Positions 17,163-25,675 of a stretch of 64,000 bases of DNA are shown here, in pieces; position 1 is the stretch's first letter; the number at the start of each line of letters is the position of its first letter. The translations under genes were made by a program, and so were the position numbers. Below the pieces are notes generated by a model. That model was given only the letters and a program-made list of their open reading frames with translations, did no database searches and was not told the DNA's origin. Source of the stretch: Candidatus Electrothrix aestuarii (GTDB taxonomy: Bacteria > Desulfobacterota > Desulfobulbia > Desulfobulbales > Desulfobulbaceae); assembly GCA_032595685.2 (NCBI GenBank), contig CP159373.1, positions 4,193,821-4,257,820 on the forward strand. Direction: 5' to 3'.

Positions 17163-18893
17163 GTAACCGTTCACTCCCCTCATTCCACACAAAAAAGAAC
17201 TGGACAAAAAAGAGGATCACGATAGTTTAACAGTCACAACGTTTTTTACGAGATCTATCTACGCTCTGAGTTCGCATGCACCTATCCAGAGAAGAGTTGC
17301 TAAAAATAGATAAGCAGTTTATTGACTCCTTGCCCGGTAAGAGTGCAAAGGAGCTGTGCCTGCTCGCACTTGATGACCTCAAAGAACTTCACGAACGGCT
17401 GGGTCAAAATTCCGAAAACAGCTCCATGCCTCCCAGCTCAAATTTCCCCTGGGCCCGGTTTGATGCCGACGCTCAAGCCGACGAGGAGGAACCGGATGAA
17501 GAGCAAGTCGAAGCCACGGACATAGAACTCGACGATTCTGACGAGGAGTCCGCCGAGCATGATGAGAATGCGGACAGGTCCGACCAGCAGGATTCCCCCG
17601 AAAATACCGATGATCGCCCCAAGGGCAATAAACCCGGCAAGCAACCCGGTGCCACCGGGCATGGTCGAACGCAAAAACTTCCCGTACACGACACCATCAT
17701 TCACAAAGCAGGCACCTGCTCGGCTTGTAACCTTGAGCTGGACGAAACATGCGACTTCACCGCTCGCACCGGTCATTATGTCGTTGATATTGAGGTGGGC
17801 GATGCCACCGGTCCGGGAATAGAGGTGATCAACACCAAGCATATCTACGGAGACACGACTTGCGGCGGCTGTGGTCATGTCAATCGGCTTATGCCCCATC
17901 GTCTCGAAAAAACGAAGACTGGGGGGTTGAAATAAGCCAATGGCACATGGTCGGCCCAAAATTGACCGCTCTGATCGTGTGCCTCTCCAAGCGCATGCGC
18001 CTTTCTCGCCGCCGCATCCGGGAATTTCTGCAGGATTGGCTGCGATTGGATTTGGGCATCGGTACGATCAATCAATGTATCCATGAAGCTGGCCGCGCCG
18101 CTTCTCCCCTTAGCGATGAGTTTCTTGAGGAGGTGCGTGAATCACTGATCCTGTTCGTGGATGAGACATCCTGGAAGGAGTGGGGCAAGAAACAGTGGTT
18201 ATGGGTCTTTACCTCGCTGAAAGTCACCTTTTACATCATTGGCCTTCGCAGCCAAAAAGTACTTGATTATGTGCTCGGCCAAACCTTTAAGGGATTGCTG
18301 ATGAGCGACGGCTACAATGCCTATCGTAAGTTCCTCAACAGGCTCCGCTGCTGGGCGCATTTACTGCGCAAGACAAAAGGTTTGAAACAGAGCCTGAGCG
18401 ATGATCCCCGCACATTCGGCACCGAGGCCCATGCGGTGCTCACCGAGTTGATGGATGTAATTTACAAGGCTCGCGAGGGGCCTCCCACGGACCTTTTGCC
18501 AATATACAGAGAATTCCTGGCCGAATTTAAGGAATGCTGCATGAAATATCGCGATTCAGATCATAAAAAAACACGCGAGCTGTCCAGAGAATTTCTCAAC
18601 GACTGGGACACGATTTTTCATGTGTTGTCGAATCCGACGTGGCCCCTGACCAATAATGAGGCGGAGCAAGCGTTACGTCATTGGGTTATTGCGCGCAAAT
18701 TAAGCCACGGTACCCGTAATGGTCAAGGTAGTCATGTGTTTGCCATACTTGCGAGCGTGATTGATACGTGTAGGAAGCGCAACGCCTGTCCGTGGAAATA
18801 TCTCGCCGAGGTTATCACGGCTCGGCGTCAGGGGCTGGATGTACCTCCTCTGCCTCTTGCTGCGTAAAAAATGAGAGGGGTCTGAACGGTTAC
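17163..18893 (+). mobile_element. IS66-family insertion sequence (1731 bp)
   Basis: Ends are marked by imperfect terminal inverted repeats: left GTAACCGTTCACTCCCCTC (17163-17181) and right, read inward on the minus strand, GTAACCGTTCAGACCCCTCT. The flanking eight bases (TCTTTCAC on the left, CTGCGAGA on the right) are not a duplication, although IS66 normally makes an 8-bp one. The left side is a truncated lamin-tail gene and the right side a truncated HEPN gene. Confidence 0.85.
17276..18867 (+). pseudogene. IS66 transposase TnpC (frameshifted)
   Basis: DDE transposase of the IS66 family. The N-terminal half (17276-17935) has the helical zipper region, an unusually acidic linker and the zinc-binding segment (CSACNLELDETCDF; CGGCGH). 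The catalytic half continues in another frame to 18867 with LFVDETSWKEW (Asp), LLMSDGYNAY (Asp) and LTNNEAEQALRHW (Glu), all intact. The break is at a G6 run (about 17920-17925): one more G restores TGG-VEISQWHMVGPKL. TnpC is normally a single frame, so this is a one-base deletion or a sequencing error. Confidence 0.85.
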
Positions 18894-19014
18894 CTGCGAG
18901 ATGCCCGAAGAAAAGCGCATAAGAGTAGTCTTTTTTGTCAAAAAGATGGCCAGCAACAGTCAGCGACTCCTCAGCTTCGGCAACCCAATATTTAACGAGT
19001 TCTTGTTTGTTCAT
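18894..19014 (-). pseudogene. HEPN-domain protein, N-terminal fragment cut by IS66
   Basis: About 40 codons encode MNKQELVKYWVAEAEESL followed by FDKKDYSYALFFGHLA, a typical start of small HEPN-domain proteins that pair with minimal nucleotidyltransferases. The coding sequence stops at the IS66 terminal repeat at 18893. The rest is not on the other side of the element, where the lamin-tail gene lies instead. The catalytic RX4-6H region is missing. Confidence 0.7.
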
Positions 19015-19083
19015 ATCGTCATTATGACATTATGAACTTTTCAGGGCAACATGAATTTTTATTTAAGCAGCGGCTTGAGAATG

Positions 19084-19288
19084 ATTCACAGAGGACGACG
19101 GCGTTCATGACGGCCAAAAATGGAAAATGGCCAAAAAGTGGGTTTGGAGGGCCGTTAGGGGGCCGGTTTTGTGCAACTGGTGCGACTCAGACCGTTTAAA
19201 ATGGTCTATTGTTGCCTGGAGTGGTCATTTTTTACGGCCTCTCACGCCGTAAACAGAGGCTGGAAATGTACGCATTGTGCGGTATCAC
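19084..19288. repeat. Palindrome-rich repeat, copy B (205 bp)
   Basis: Second copy of the 13038-13253 repeat in the same orientation. TTTACGGC...GCCGTAAA and the GGCC / CCGG inverted repeats are conserved, which suggests a structured RNA or a non-autonomous mobile unit and not a gene. Confidence 0.8.
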
Positions 19289-19355
19289 TGCCCATTTTTA
19301 AACCGCGCAGTTGGTGGGGGATACAGGCTAGCGATCACAGGTTTGAATCCTGAAC
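19281..19355. repeat. tRNA-like repeat tail 3
   Basis: GGTATCACTGCCC, then a D-loop-like GCGCAGTTGGTGG, then CACAGGTTTGAATCCTG in which CAGG/CCTG forms a proper four-pair T-arm around TTTGAAT. It is the best-preserved T-arm of the four tails. No anticodon arm can be placed with confidence. Confidence 0.55.
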
Positions 19356-19453
19356 TCATCAATTTTCCACGTCGGAAAACAAATAGCAGGGCATTGGCGC
19401 AGAATATCGTCACCATGCCGGAAAAAAATTCGGATTTCCCCGGCCCACTACGG

Positions 19454-19906
19454 TCAAGCCGAGTGATCTTCCGTCCCCGCACCCGTCTCCTCCACCTTCC
19501 TCGCAGGCCGCTTCCGCTCGCTTGTTCTCGTGCCGCCGACCATATCGTATTCCGCAGAATCGGCCCCGAAAATACCCTTGACTGCCGAGCGCACCTGCAC
19601 CATATGATCGTTGAGATCCCCGGCCCGCTCCCCTTTGACATCGACCAGCCGCGTTCGTTCGACATTGACCGAATCCAGATCATCGACCACAGCCTCTAGA
19701 GCGACCACCTTCGTCTCCATATCCGCAGCCTTCAGCCCCTCAGGAAGACGATCATCGATTTTTTCCAGGGCCTTCTTTATCTCGTTTGCTTCCTGCAATA
19801 ATTTCGGTACGCTCTTACTCAAAATATGTCCCTCCTTTTCTTTTTGTCGTTGGTTCCTGATGACAAGACGACTGGTTTCCTTTTGGGTGAGGCTCTTTTC
19901 CTGCAA
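19454..19906 (-). CDS. Conserved helical protein downstream of the ISKra4 transposase, unknown function
   Basis: 150 residues, mostly helical and charged (LLQEANEIKKALEKID; VVALEAVVDDLDSVNVERTR), ending in a basic tail after YDMVGGTRTSERKRP. The start is TTG at 19906, 11 bp after the transposase stop, so it may be translated with it. I recall the GADS-EY-VGGTR-SERK pattern from small conserved hypotheticals in other bacteria, but no function is known to me. It could be an IS passenger or a host gene caught next to the IS. Confidence 0.6.
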   Translation of the reverse strand: MQEKSLTQKETSRLVIRNQRQKEKEGHILSKSVPKLLQEANEIKKALEKIDDRLPEGLKAADMETKVVALEAVVDDLDSVNVERTRLVDVKGERAGDLNDHMVQVRSAVKGIFGADSAEYDMVGGTRTSERKRPARKVEETGAGTEDHSA

Positions 19907-19917
19907 TATTCCAGCGA

Positions 19918-21432
19918 TTATATCATTGCCGGAACTGCATCACCGTTCGGCATCCAGATATAGTTCCTGCACCGCTCCTTCCAAAAATGAAAGTTCAGGT
20001 ATTTCTTCAGATCTCCGCTGGTTTTCAGCGCCCTTAGCTTCAGCACAGCATCCGCTGATTTCAGTCGCCAACGAGCACCGGTGAGATCCATACGATCCTT
20101 AACCAAGTGACGACAAGCTCCCTCTATTACACCGGTGGCGATAGGCAGTCCTTTCAAAAGAGCTTCTTCATATCTCAGTCGTTTCTGATTTTTCTTGATA
20201 TAATTCGCAGCAGTATCCACAGGGATACGTTTATTTTCATCTAATCCTCTACGTGTAGCCGCACGACGCAATCCGCTCGCCACGCTTTGCGCGTTTCCTT
20301 TCAAAATCTCAAGCGTACGGCCCTGAACCCACTTTTCTCGTTTTTCAGCGTTCTCTTTCTCTGGATAAAGAGCATGAACCGCCTTCCGCAGGTACTCGAC
20401 AACATGAATAAAATCCTGAATAACGGTTACTTTCACATCATGCTTCTCCGCCTGCGCCTCGACCTGCCTGATCAGATCGGTCTGCCCGTCGATAAGAACA
20501 ACCCATTCCATTTCTTGTTCAGGGTCTCGTCGAAGCGCCTCCCGGAATCCCCGGTCAAGGGCGTTTCCCATATCTTCCGTAATCTCCGCCCAGACCCGCT
20601 TGTTTTTAATTTCTGGACGCTCCGGTGCGACTTCCCCGTCAATACTGAGAAGCTGTTCAGGAGTGCGCTGATAAGGGGATGTGTCATACACTGAGACAAC
20701 GGTCGCCATCCGCTTACGCCCCTTTTTCTCTCCGGGCTGAAGTCGGGCTTTTTTCTTATCCTGATCCTTTTCCGCTTGTTTTTTGGCGGCGGGACGCAGA
20801 TCCTGATTATGCATTGATACGCCCTTACCGTCCGCCGTAATGACTAAAATACTGCCCTTTACGGACGACAAGTCAAGGGGTTGCTCGTAAAATTCCTTGA
20901 AATCACGAACAATATCTGCGGATACTTCCTGAAGTTGACGTTTAGGCAGTATTCCGCCTCCCTGACGTTCCAGAAACTCCAATGTTTCGTCAAAAGAAGC
21001 GACTGCCGTCAAATGCGCTATTTCACTTCGTAGGCCGTGTGAATACTTGTCGGGCGGCAAATTCAACTCGGCATCCAGAGGAAAAACGCTGCCGACAAAC
21101 TGCCCGTAATAACCGATTCGTGACAGCTCGACCTCTCCGAAACGTGATTCAATTTTTCGAGTACAATCTGTTCTGCGACGATTGCGACGAATACCGTCTT
21201 CTCCGAAAACAAATTCTTTTTTCTCTTCTTCTGCGGAACGCTGAGACAGATATCCCTGCGCCAGCTGCCGTATAATTTCCTGTCCTTTCTGTTGAATAAC
21301 TGCTTCCACGTCTCCGAAAGAGGATGTGGAGAATTCTATACCGGATATATGGGACGCCAGTTTATCAAGTGCTTCAAAAGACGGAAGATAATGCTCAATA
21401 TTGCTTTCCGTAAGGTGACAGGGGCTGTACAT
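19918..21432 (-). CDS. ISKra4-family (UPF0236-like) transposase
   Basis: About 504 residues from ATG 21432, chosen because GGAGG lies just upstream; a longer frame reaches 21468. Conserved ISKra4 blocks are SILVITADGKGV (first Asp), EMEWVVLIDGQTDL (second Asp) and GVIEGACRHLVKDRMD followed by LTGARWRL (Glu). The frame is uninterrupted, making it one of the few intact transposases here. I could not identify terminal inverted repeats, so the element's limits are not given. Confidence 0.88.
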   Translation of the reverse strand: MYSPCHLTESNIEHYLPSFEALDKLASHISGIEFSTSSFGDVEAVIQQKGQEIIRQLAQGYLSQRSAEEEKKEFVFGEDGIRRNRRRTDCTRKIESRFGEVELSRIGYYGQFVGSVFPLDAELNLPPDKYSHGLRSEIAHLTAVASFDETLEFLERQGGGILPKRQLQEVSADIVRDFKEFYEQPLDLSSVKGSILVITADGKGVSMHNQDLRPAAKKQAEKDQDKKKARLQPGEKKGRKRMATVVSVYDTSPYQRTPEQLLSIDGEVAPERPEIKNKRVWAEITEDMGNALDRGFREALRRDPEQEMEWVVLIDGQTDLIRQVEAQAEKHDVKVTVIQDFIHVVEYLRKAVHALYPEKENAEKREKWVQGRTLEILKGNAQSVASGLRRAATRRGLDENKRIPVDTAANYIKKNQKRLRYEEALLKGLPIATGVIEGACRHLVKDRMDLTGARWRLKSADAVLKLRALKTSGDLKKYLNFHFWKERCRNYIWMPNGDAVPAMI

Positions 21433-21579
21433 ATGGAACCTCCAAAACGCCGTGAAAAAAATACCCATAATTTCTTACCGTATCATGAGAAGCAATTCAA
21501 GCAAATTGTAAACAATCTGTTATTCGCAATCGAAATTTTATCAATATGTTAACCTTGTATCAAAGGAGCCGCACCCTTT

Positions 21580-21802
21580 CCTTTTAAAACCATCTGCTCA
21601 CCTTTTAATCCCCATGCTCCATCTTTAAAAGATCAGGCATCACCTTTTAATTCCCATAACCCTCCTTAAAAAGGTGAGAGCATACCTTTTTAAGGTGCCA
21701 CATGAACTCTAAAAGCCGAGACGTTACTTTTTAAAGATAACCTCTCACCTTTAAAAAACCACAGCCCGGTTTTAAAAGGGAGCAGCTGACTTTTAAAAGG
21801 TG
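21580..21802. repeat. Array of CTTTTAAAAGGTG-type palindromic motifs
   Basis: At least ten variants of a motif centred on CCTTTTAAAAGG occur in about 220 bp with no gene. Clear ones are CCTTTTAAAA (21580), CACCTTTTAA (21599 and 21641), TCTTTAAAAGA (21622), CCTTAAAAAGGTG (21664), ACCTTTTTAAGGTG (21684), CACCTTTAAAAAA (21746), GGTTTTAAAAGGG (21768) and CTTTTAAAAGGTG (21790). Spacing is irregular at about 20-40 bp and both orientations occur. It could be an operator cluster or a decayed iteron array. Confidence 0.6.
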
Positions 21803-22180
21803 AACGACCGCTTTGTCACTTCATTCAATTGATAAATTTATTCCTCAACTGGTCTTCTCCGGCATCTGCATAAAAAATATACGTAATGCGCTCGTGCGGA
21901 TAAATCAAGAGAAAAGTCGCTTTATCAATACGATGAGAACGATTCATATTTCAGAAACATCCGAATAGCCTTGCGGCGCAAGAAAAAACGAACGTTCTTC
22001 GCTCAAAAAATAACCTTACGGTTTATTGCAAAGGCCCGCGAAAGAGGCTTTTCCATGCGGGAGAACAGGAAGTGTTTTCAGAGAATTCAAAGAAAGAAAC
22101 GGCGGGGCAGAAATGGAGGCATGGAATATTTTTCTTCCTGCCTCGGTTGCGATTGTACAACACTCTGTTTCTTTGCAGAA
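21803..22180. other. Gene-free stretch between the motif array and the ilvN terminator
   Basis: No convincing coding sequence. Short frames here lack a ribosome site and have runs of Lys/Arg codons typical of non-coding AT/purine-rich DNA. I see no further repeats. Confidence 0.4.
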
Positions 22181-22218
22181 AGAAAAAAAAGAGGTATGAC
22201 ACATCAGCATCATACCTC
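22181..22218 (-). terminator. Rho-independent terminator of ilvBN
   Basis: Perfect 9-bp stem GAGGTATGA / TCATACCTC (22191-22199 with 22210-22218). On the minus strand it is followed by TTTTTTTTCT (complement of 22181-22190). It lies 42 bp beyond the ilvN stop. Confidence 0.85.
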
Positions 22219-22259
22219 ATAAAGAATACTTCCCTGATAATCAGGGTATCAGCGCGAAA

Positions 22260-22742
22260 TTATTTCTTCGGCGCCCGCGCCATAGCAATGGTTCCGGTCC
22301 GAACGACCTCTTTGATACCAATGGGACGGAGGAGATCAATAACCGCCTTAATCTTGGACTCCGACCCGGTAATCTCTACAGCATAGGAGGTTGGGCTGAC
22401 ATCTACAACCTTACCACGGAAGATATCAATCACTCGAAGGACCTCAGCGCGGGTATGCGCCTCAGCCTTCACCCGGATGAGCACCATTTCGCGCTCAACA
22501 TATTCGCCTTCGCTGATGTCGGACACCTTGATAACGTCAATCAATTTATGGAGTTGCTTGGTTATCTGCTCAACAATGGCATCGTTTCCCCGGGTTACCA
22601 GGGTCAGACAGGAGACCTTCGGATCAAAGGTTTCTGCCACACAAAGGCTCTCAATATTAAAACCCCGGCCACTGAAAAGGCCTGTAACTCGGGAAAGTGC
22701 GCCGGGTTTATTCTGGAGTAAAACGGAAAGAGTATGTTTCAT
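22260..22742 (-). CDS. ilvN: Acetolactate synthase small (regulatory) subunit
   Basis: 160 residues from ATG 22742. An N-terminal ACT domain (KHTLSVLLQNKPGALSRVTG, then FSGRGFNIESL) binds valine for feedback control, and a C-terminal ALS-small domain follows (VRTGTIAMAR). Length is typical of IlvH/IlvN. The frame extends upstream without a plausible start and overlaps ilvB, so the Met next to the ACT domain is preferred. It follows ilvB by 64 bp and is followed by a strong terminator. Confidence 0.94.
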   Translation of the reverse strand: MKHTLSVLLQNKPGALSRVTGLFSGRGFNIESLCVAETFDPKVSCLTLVTRGNDAIVEQITKQLHKLIDVIKVSDISEGEYVEREMVLIRVKAEAHTRAEVLRVIDIFRGKVVDVSPTSYAVEITGSESKIKAVIDLLRPIGIKEVVRTGTIAMARAPKK

Positions 22743-22806
22743 TGGTTTAGTCCTGTTCAAAAAATTCCGGAATCTGTAGACCCCTGAAAAAAGCAGTGGG
22801 TTGACA

Positions 22807-24510
22807 TCAGACGAGCAGCATTTCCGTCGTGGCACCGCCAGCCGGGACCATAGGGAAAACACACTCTTCACGTTTAATGGCAAAGTCCATGATGACGACT
22901 TTGTCCTTAATGGCCAGGGCCTCTTTGATGACCGGCTCAACCTCACTCTTGGTCTTAGCACGCAGGCCAACTGCTCCATAGGCCTTTGCCAACTCAACAA
23001 AGTCCGGGGTAACCTCCATCGGTGTTCCGGCATAACGCTTATCATAGAACAATTCCTGCCACTGACGGACCATGCCCAGATAGTTATTATTCAGGATGGC
23101 AACCTTAACAGGGGTATTGTACTGTTTGGCTGTGGCCAGTTCCTGGATGTTCATCTGAATGGAACCGTCACCGGCAATGTCAATAACCGTGGCATCGGGA
23201 AAGGCCATCTGAGCGCCAATAGCTGCTGGCAGCCCAAAACCCATTGTGCCGAGACCACCGGAGCTGAGCAGGTGGCGGGGCTTATTAAACTTATAGAACT
23301 GGGCCGACCACATCTGATTCTGCCCTACCTCGGTTGAGATGATCGCATCTCCGTTGGTCAGTCGATTAATGGTCTCAATGACGTACTGCGGTTTAATAAC
23401 CTCGCCTTCATCAATATAGGCAAGAGGATGCTTCTCGTTCCACTCATTGATCTGATTCCGCCACGGCTGGTATTTCTCCGCTAGGGCAGGCAGATCGCAT
23501 TCCTGCTGATTCTTAAACCAGGCATTCATTGCGGTGAGCGCATGCTTACAATCCGCAACAATGGGAATGTCAACCACGACGTTCTTTGAAATAGAGGTCG
23601 GGTCAATATCAATATGAATAACCTTGGCATCCGGGGCAAATTTATCCAGACGACCGGTAATACGATCATCAAAACGAGCACCCACAGCGATCAGCAGATC
23701 ACTTTTTGCCACCATCATATTCGAAGCGTAGGAACCATGCATACCCAGCATTCCAAAAGACAGAGGGTTGGTTCCAGGGAAGGCACCTAAGCCCATCAGG
23801 GTCATGGTTACCGGAATCTGAGTCGACTCGGCCAACTCAGTTAGTTCATCACTTGAGTTGGAAAGAATAACACCACCACCCACGTAGAGAACCGGACGCT
23901 CTGCCTCTGTAATAGCCTGGCAGGCCTTGGCAATCTGGCCGGGATGCGCCTCAACATGCGGTTGATAGGTCCGCATACGGATCTCTTCCTTTTCAGGAAA
24001 ATCAACCAGTGAACCAATGATATCTTTGGGCAAATCAACAAGAACCGGTCCAGGACGACCTGAGGACGCCAGATAAAAGGCCTCACGGATAGTAGGAACT
24101 AGATCTTCCGGATTGCTGACCAGATAATTATGCTTGGTACAGGGACGGGTAATTCCGACGATGTCCACCTCCTGAAAGGCGTCATTGCCGATCAATGCTC
24201 TGGGCACCTGACCGGTAAACACAACAACAGGTATGGAGTCCATATAGGCAGTGGCGATACCGGTCACGCCGTTGGTGGCTCCGGGGCCGGAGGTCAACAG
24301 GGCGACACCGGTCTTTCCGCTGGCTCTGGCATAACCGTCTGCTGCATGAACAGCTCCCTGCTCATGGCGAACCAGCAGATTCTTAATTGAAGAATTTGCC
24401 AGTTCATCATACAGGTCTATGATTACACCGCCAGGAAAACCGAAAATGGTATCAACCCCTTCTTCCTGCAGACATTTTACGAAGGCTTGTGCACCTGTAA
24501 TTTTGCTCAT
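22807..24510 (-). CDS. ilvB: Acetolactate synthase large (catalytic) subunit
   Basis: 567 residues, thiamine-diphosphate enzyme for the first common step of valine, leucine and isoleucine synthesis. Visible motifs: FGFPGGVI and LLVRHEQGAVHAADGYAR (catalytic Glu of the ThDP domain), GVALLTSGPGATN, VGARFDDRITG, and the ThDP/Mg2+ motif GDGSIQMNIQELATA...LNNNYLGMVRQWQ. Length and order match IlvB/IlvI. It is first in the ilvB-ilvN operon; ribosome site AAGGAAAGG lies upstream of ATG 24510. Confidence 0.96.
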   Translation of the reverse strand: MSKITGAQAFVKCLQEEGVDTIFGFPGGVIIDLYDELANSSIKNLLVRHEQGAVHAADGYARASGKTGVALLTSGPGATNGVTGIATAYMDSIPVVVFTGQVPRALIGNDAFQEVDIVGITRPCTKHNYLVSNPEDLVPTIREAFYLASSGRPGPVLVDLPKDIIGSLVDFPEKEEIRMRTYQPHVEAHPGQIAKACQAITEAERPVLYVGGGVILSNSSDELTELAESTQIPVTMTLMGLGAFPGTNPLSFGMLGMHGSYASNMMVAKSDLLIAVGARFDDRITGRLDKFAPDAKVIHIDIDPTSISKNVVVDIPIVADCKHALTAMNAWFKNQQECDLPALAEKYQPWRNQINEWNEKHPLAYIDEGEVIKPQYVIETINRLTNGDAIISTEVGQNQMWSAQFYKFNKPRHLLSSGGLGTMGFGLPAAIGAQMAFPDATVIDIAGDGSIQMNIQELATAKQYNTPVKVAILNNNYLGMVRQWQELFYDKRYAGTPMEVTPDFVELAKAYGAVGLRAKTKSEVEPVIKEALAIKDKVVIMDFAIKREECVFPMVPAGGATTEMLLV

Positions 24511-24855
24511 CGGATAATCCTTTCCTTGTTTTTGAAACGCCGGGTATTCCCCCGAGCGTAGAGTCGAGGACTCATTCTTTTTCAGTAAATATATGAGAAT
24601 TGGTTCGGAATATATAATTCATGATAATCCCTGTCAAGATCAAACAGGGGAAGAGGATGACACTGGTTGTTTTTCCCAGCCTCATGAAAAAAGGGAGAAA
24701 ACTGAACTATTCTTATACTTTCACCTATATATTCATTGTGTTAAAGAGATATTCTCCCCCAAAATGTGCTTACAGAACACAAACACTTAATTTACATTTT
24801 AGTACTAGCTATGCAAAATATGAAATATGTAAAGCAAAATGGTTACGGATCAATC
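24511..24855. other. ilvB upstream region
   Basis: About 345 bases without a convincing gene. It must carry the ilvB promoter (minus strand). A GAGTC-GAG-GACTC inverted repeat lies at 24562-24574 in the leader. I see no branched-chain-codon leader peptide or attenuator. Confidence 0.4.
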
Positions 24856-25263
24856 TCAATGCAAAACCGCCGGGGAAACCGCCCTAAGCCCCAAATGAGT
24901 AACCATAGGTTCAAAATCCCTATCATCATGCAGCAAAGAGAGCGTGTTTACTATACAGAATGTCCCGATAATCATATCAAGAGTCTTCCGAACAGTAACG
25001 CCTTTTTTCCGTAACGCTCTGTAGTTCTCGGCAGCCGCGACAGCAACAGGATAGCCTCCCAGTTCTTTGCAGGGAAGTATGCTCAGTACTTCTTTTGCCT
25101 TTGCATAGTCACTGTCTTTCCGAAATCCCTGCAGCACCTCGGTCAGAATCAAGTCACCTGTATATACCGGAACCTGCTGCAAGAGCTGATCCAGCATTTC
25201 CGTCTGCCATGTTGTCTGACCGTTGAAATAGTTTATCCACACTGAGGAATCGACCAGAATCAT
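24856..25263 (-). CDS. vapC: VapC-type PIN-domain ribonuclease toxin
   Basis: 135 residues from ATG 25263, which overlaps the antitoxin stop (ATGA). PIN acidic residues are visible in ILVDSSVWINYF (Asp), ILTEVLQGF (Glu), VRKTLDMIIGTF (Asp) and LLHDDRDFEPM (Asp). VapC toxins cut specific RNAs, often initiator tRNA or rRNA, when VapB is degraded. A longer frame to 25299 is rejected because the overlap start begins exactly at the conserved MILVDSS. Confidence 0.9.
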   Translation of the reverse strand: MILVDSSVWINYFNGQTTWQTEMLDQLLQQVPVYTGDLILTEVLQGFRKDSDYAKAKEVLSILPCKELGGYPVAVAAAENYRALRKKGVTVRKTLDMIIGTFCIVNTLSLLHDDRDFEPMVTHLGLRAVSPAVLH

Positions 25264-25457
25264 CGGTCCAACCTCATTTTCTCCAGATCGCCCTCCCAAT
25301 GCAGTCTGCCCTTCAGCTGTCGAACAGCTTCCTGTCTTTTGACCTGCACCAGCAATCGTAACGCCTGGTCTATAACACCTTTTTTGGTTTTGATAGCGCT
25401 TAACCGCATTGCTTCCTCCATAAGGCTATCATCAACAACAATATTGGTTCTCATCAC
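25260..25457 (-). CDS. vapB: VapB-type antitoxin
   Basis: 65 residues with a ribbon-helix-helix start (RTNIVVDDSLMEEAMRLS, then KTKKGVIDQALRLLV) and a charged C-terminal tail that would thread into the toxin. Two adjacent Met codons (25457, 25454) are possible starts. It pairs with the PIN toxin through a 4-bp overlap and probably represses its own operon. Confidence 0.88.
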   Translation of the reverse strand: MMRTNIVVDDSLMEEAMRLSAIKTKKGVIDQALRLLVQVKRQEAVRQLKGRLHWEGDLEKMRLDR

Positions 25458-25675
25458 GGCCTCCTTTAATCGATGTGTATCATTTCTTTATTCTATACAC
25501 ATCAAAGGTCGCTGTCAATAATGCTGTTTGAATCGAAATAATCAGTATTTCTTACCGAAAAGGTCTGCTTGCGGGATACCGACATTCGGGGTACAATTCA
25601 GGTTACATTTTAATGTTAAGATACTAAAAATCATAAATTTTCTTTTTCCGTTTTTTTACTCCCGAACCAGTTCTT

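Noticed and set aside
17920-17925. Programmed frameshift in IS66 TnpC
   Set aside because: Slip at GGG-GGG would mispair with the preceding T, and TnpC is normally one frame; a one-base deletion or sequencing error is simpler.
10630-19355. Possible tRNA genes at the TTCGAAT/TTTGAAT sequences
   Set aside because: Acceptor and anticodon stems cannot be formed by eye; treated as repeat tails.
21580-21802. CRISPR array
   Set aside because: Motifs are short, palindromic, variable and irregularly spaced, without constant repeats or spacers and without cas genes.
21971-22222. 83-codon frame upstream of the ilvN terminator
   Set aside because: Rich in Arg/Lys from purine-rich DNA, includes the terminator hairpin, no family signal.
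22260-23045. Longer ilvN frame of 261 codons
   Set aside because: The first 101 codons lie mostly inside ilvB in another frame and have no protein character; the ACT domain begins exactly at Met 22742.
24511-24855. Attenuator or leader peptide for ilvB
   Set aside because: No run of Leu/Ile/Val codons and no terminator-antiterminator pair could be seen.
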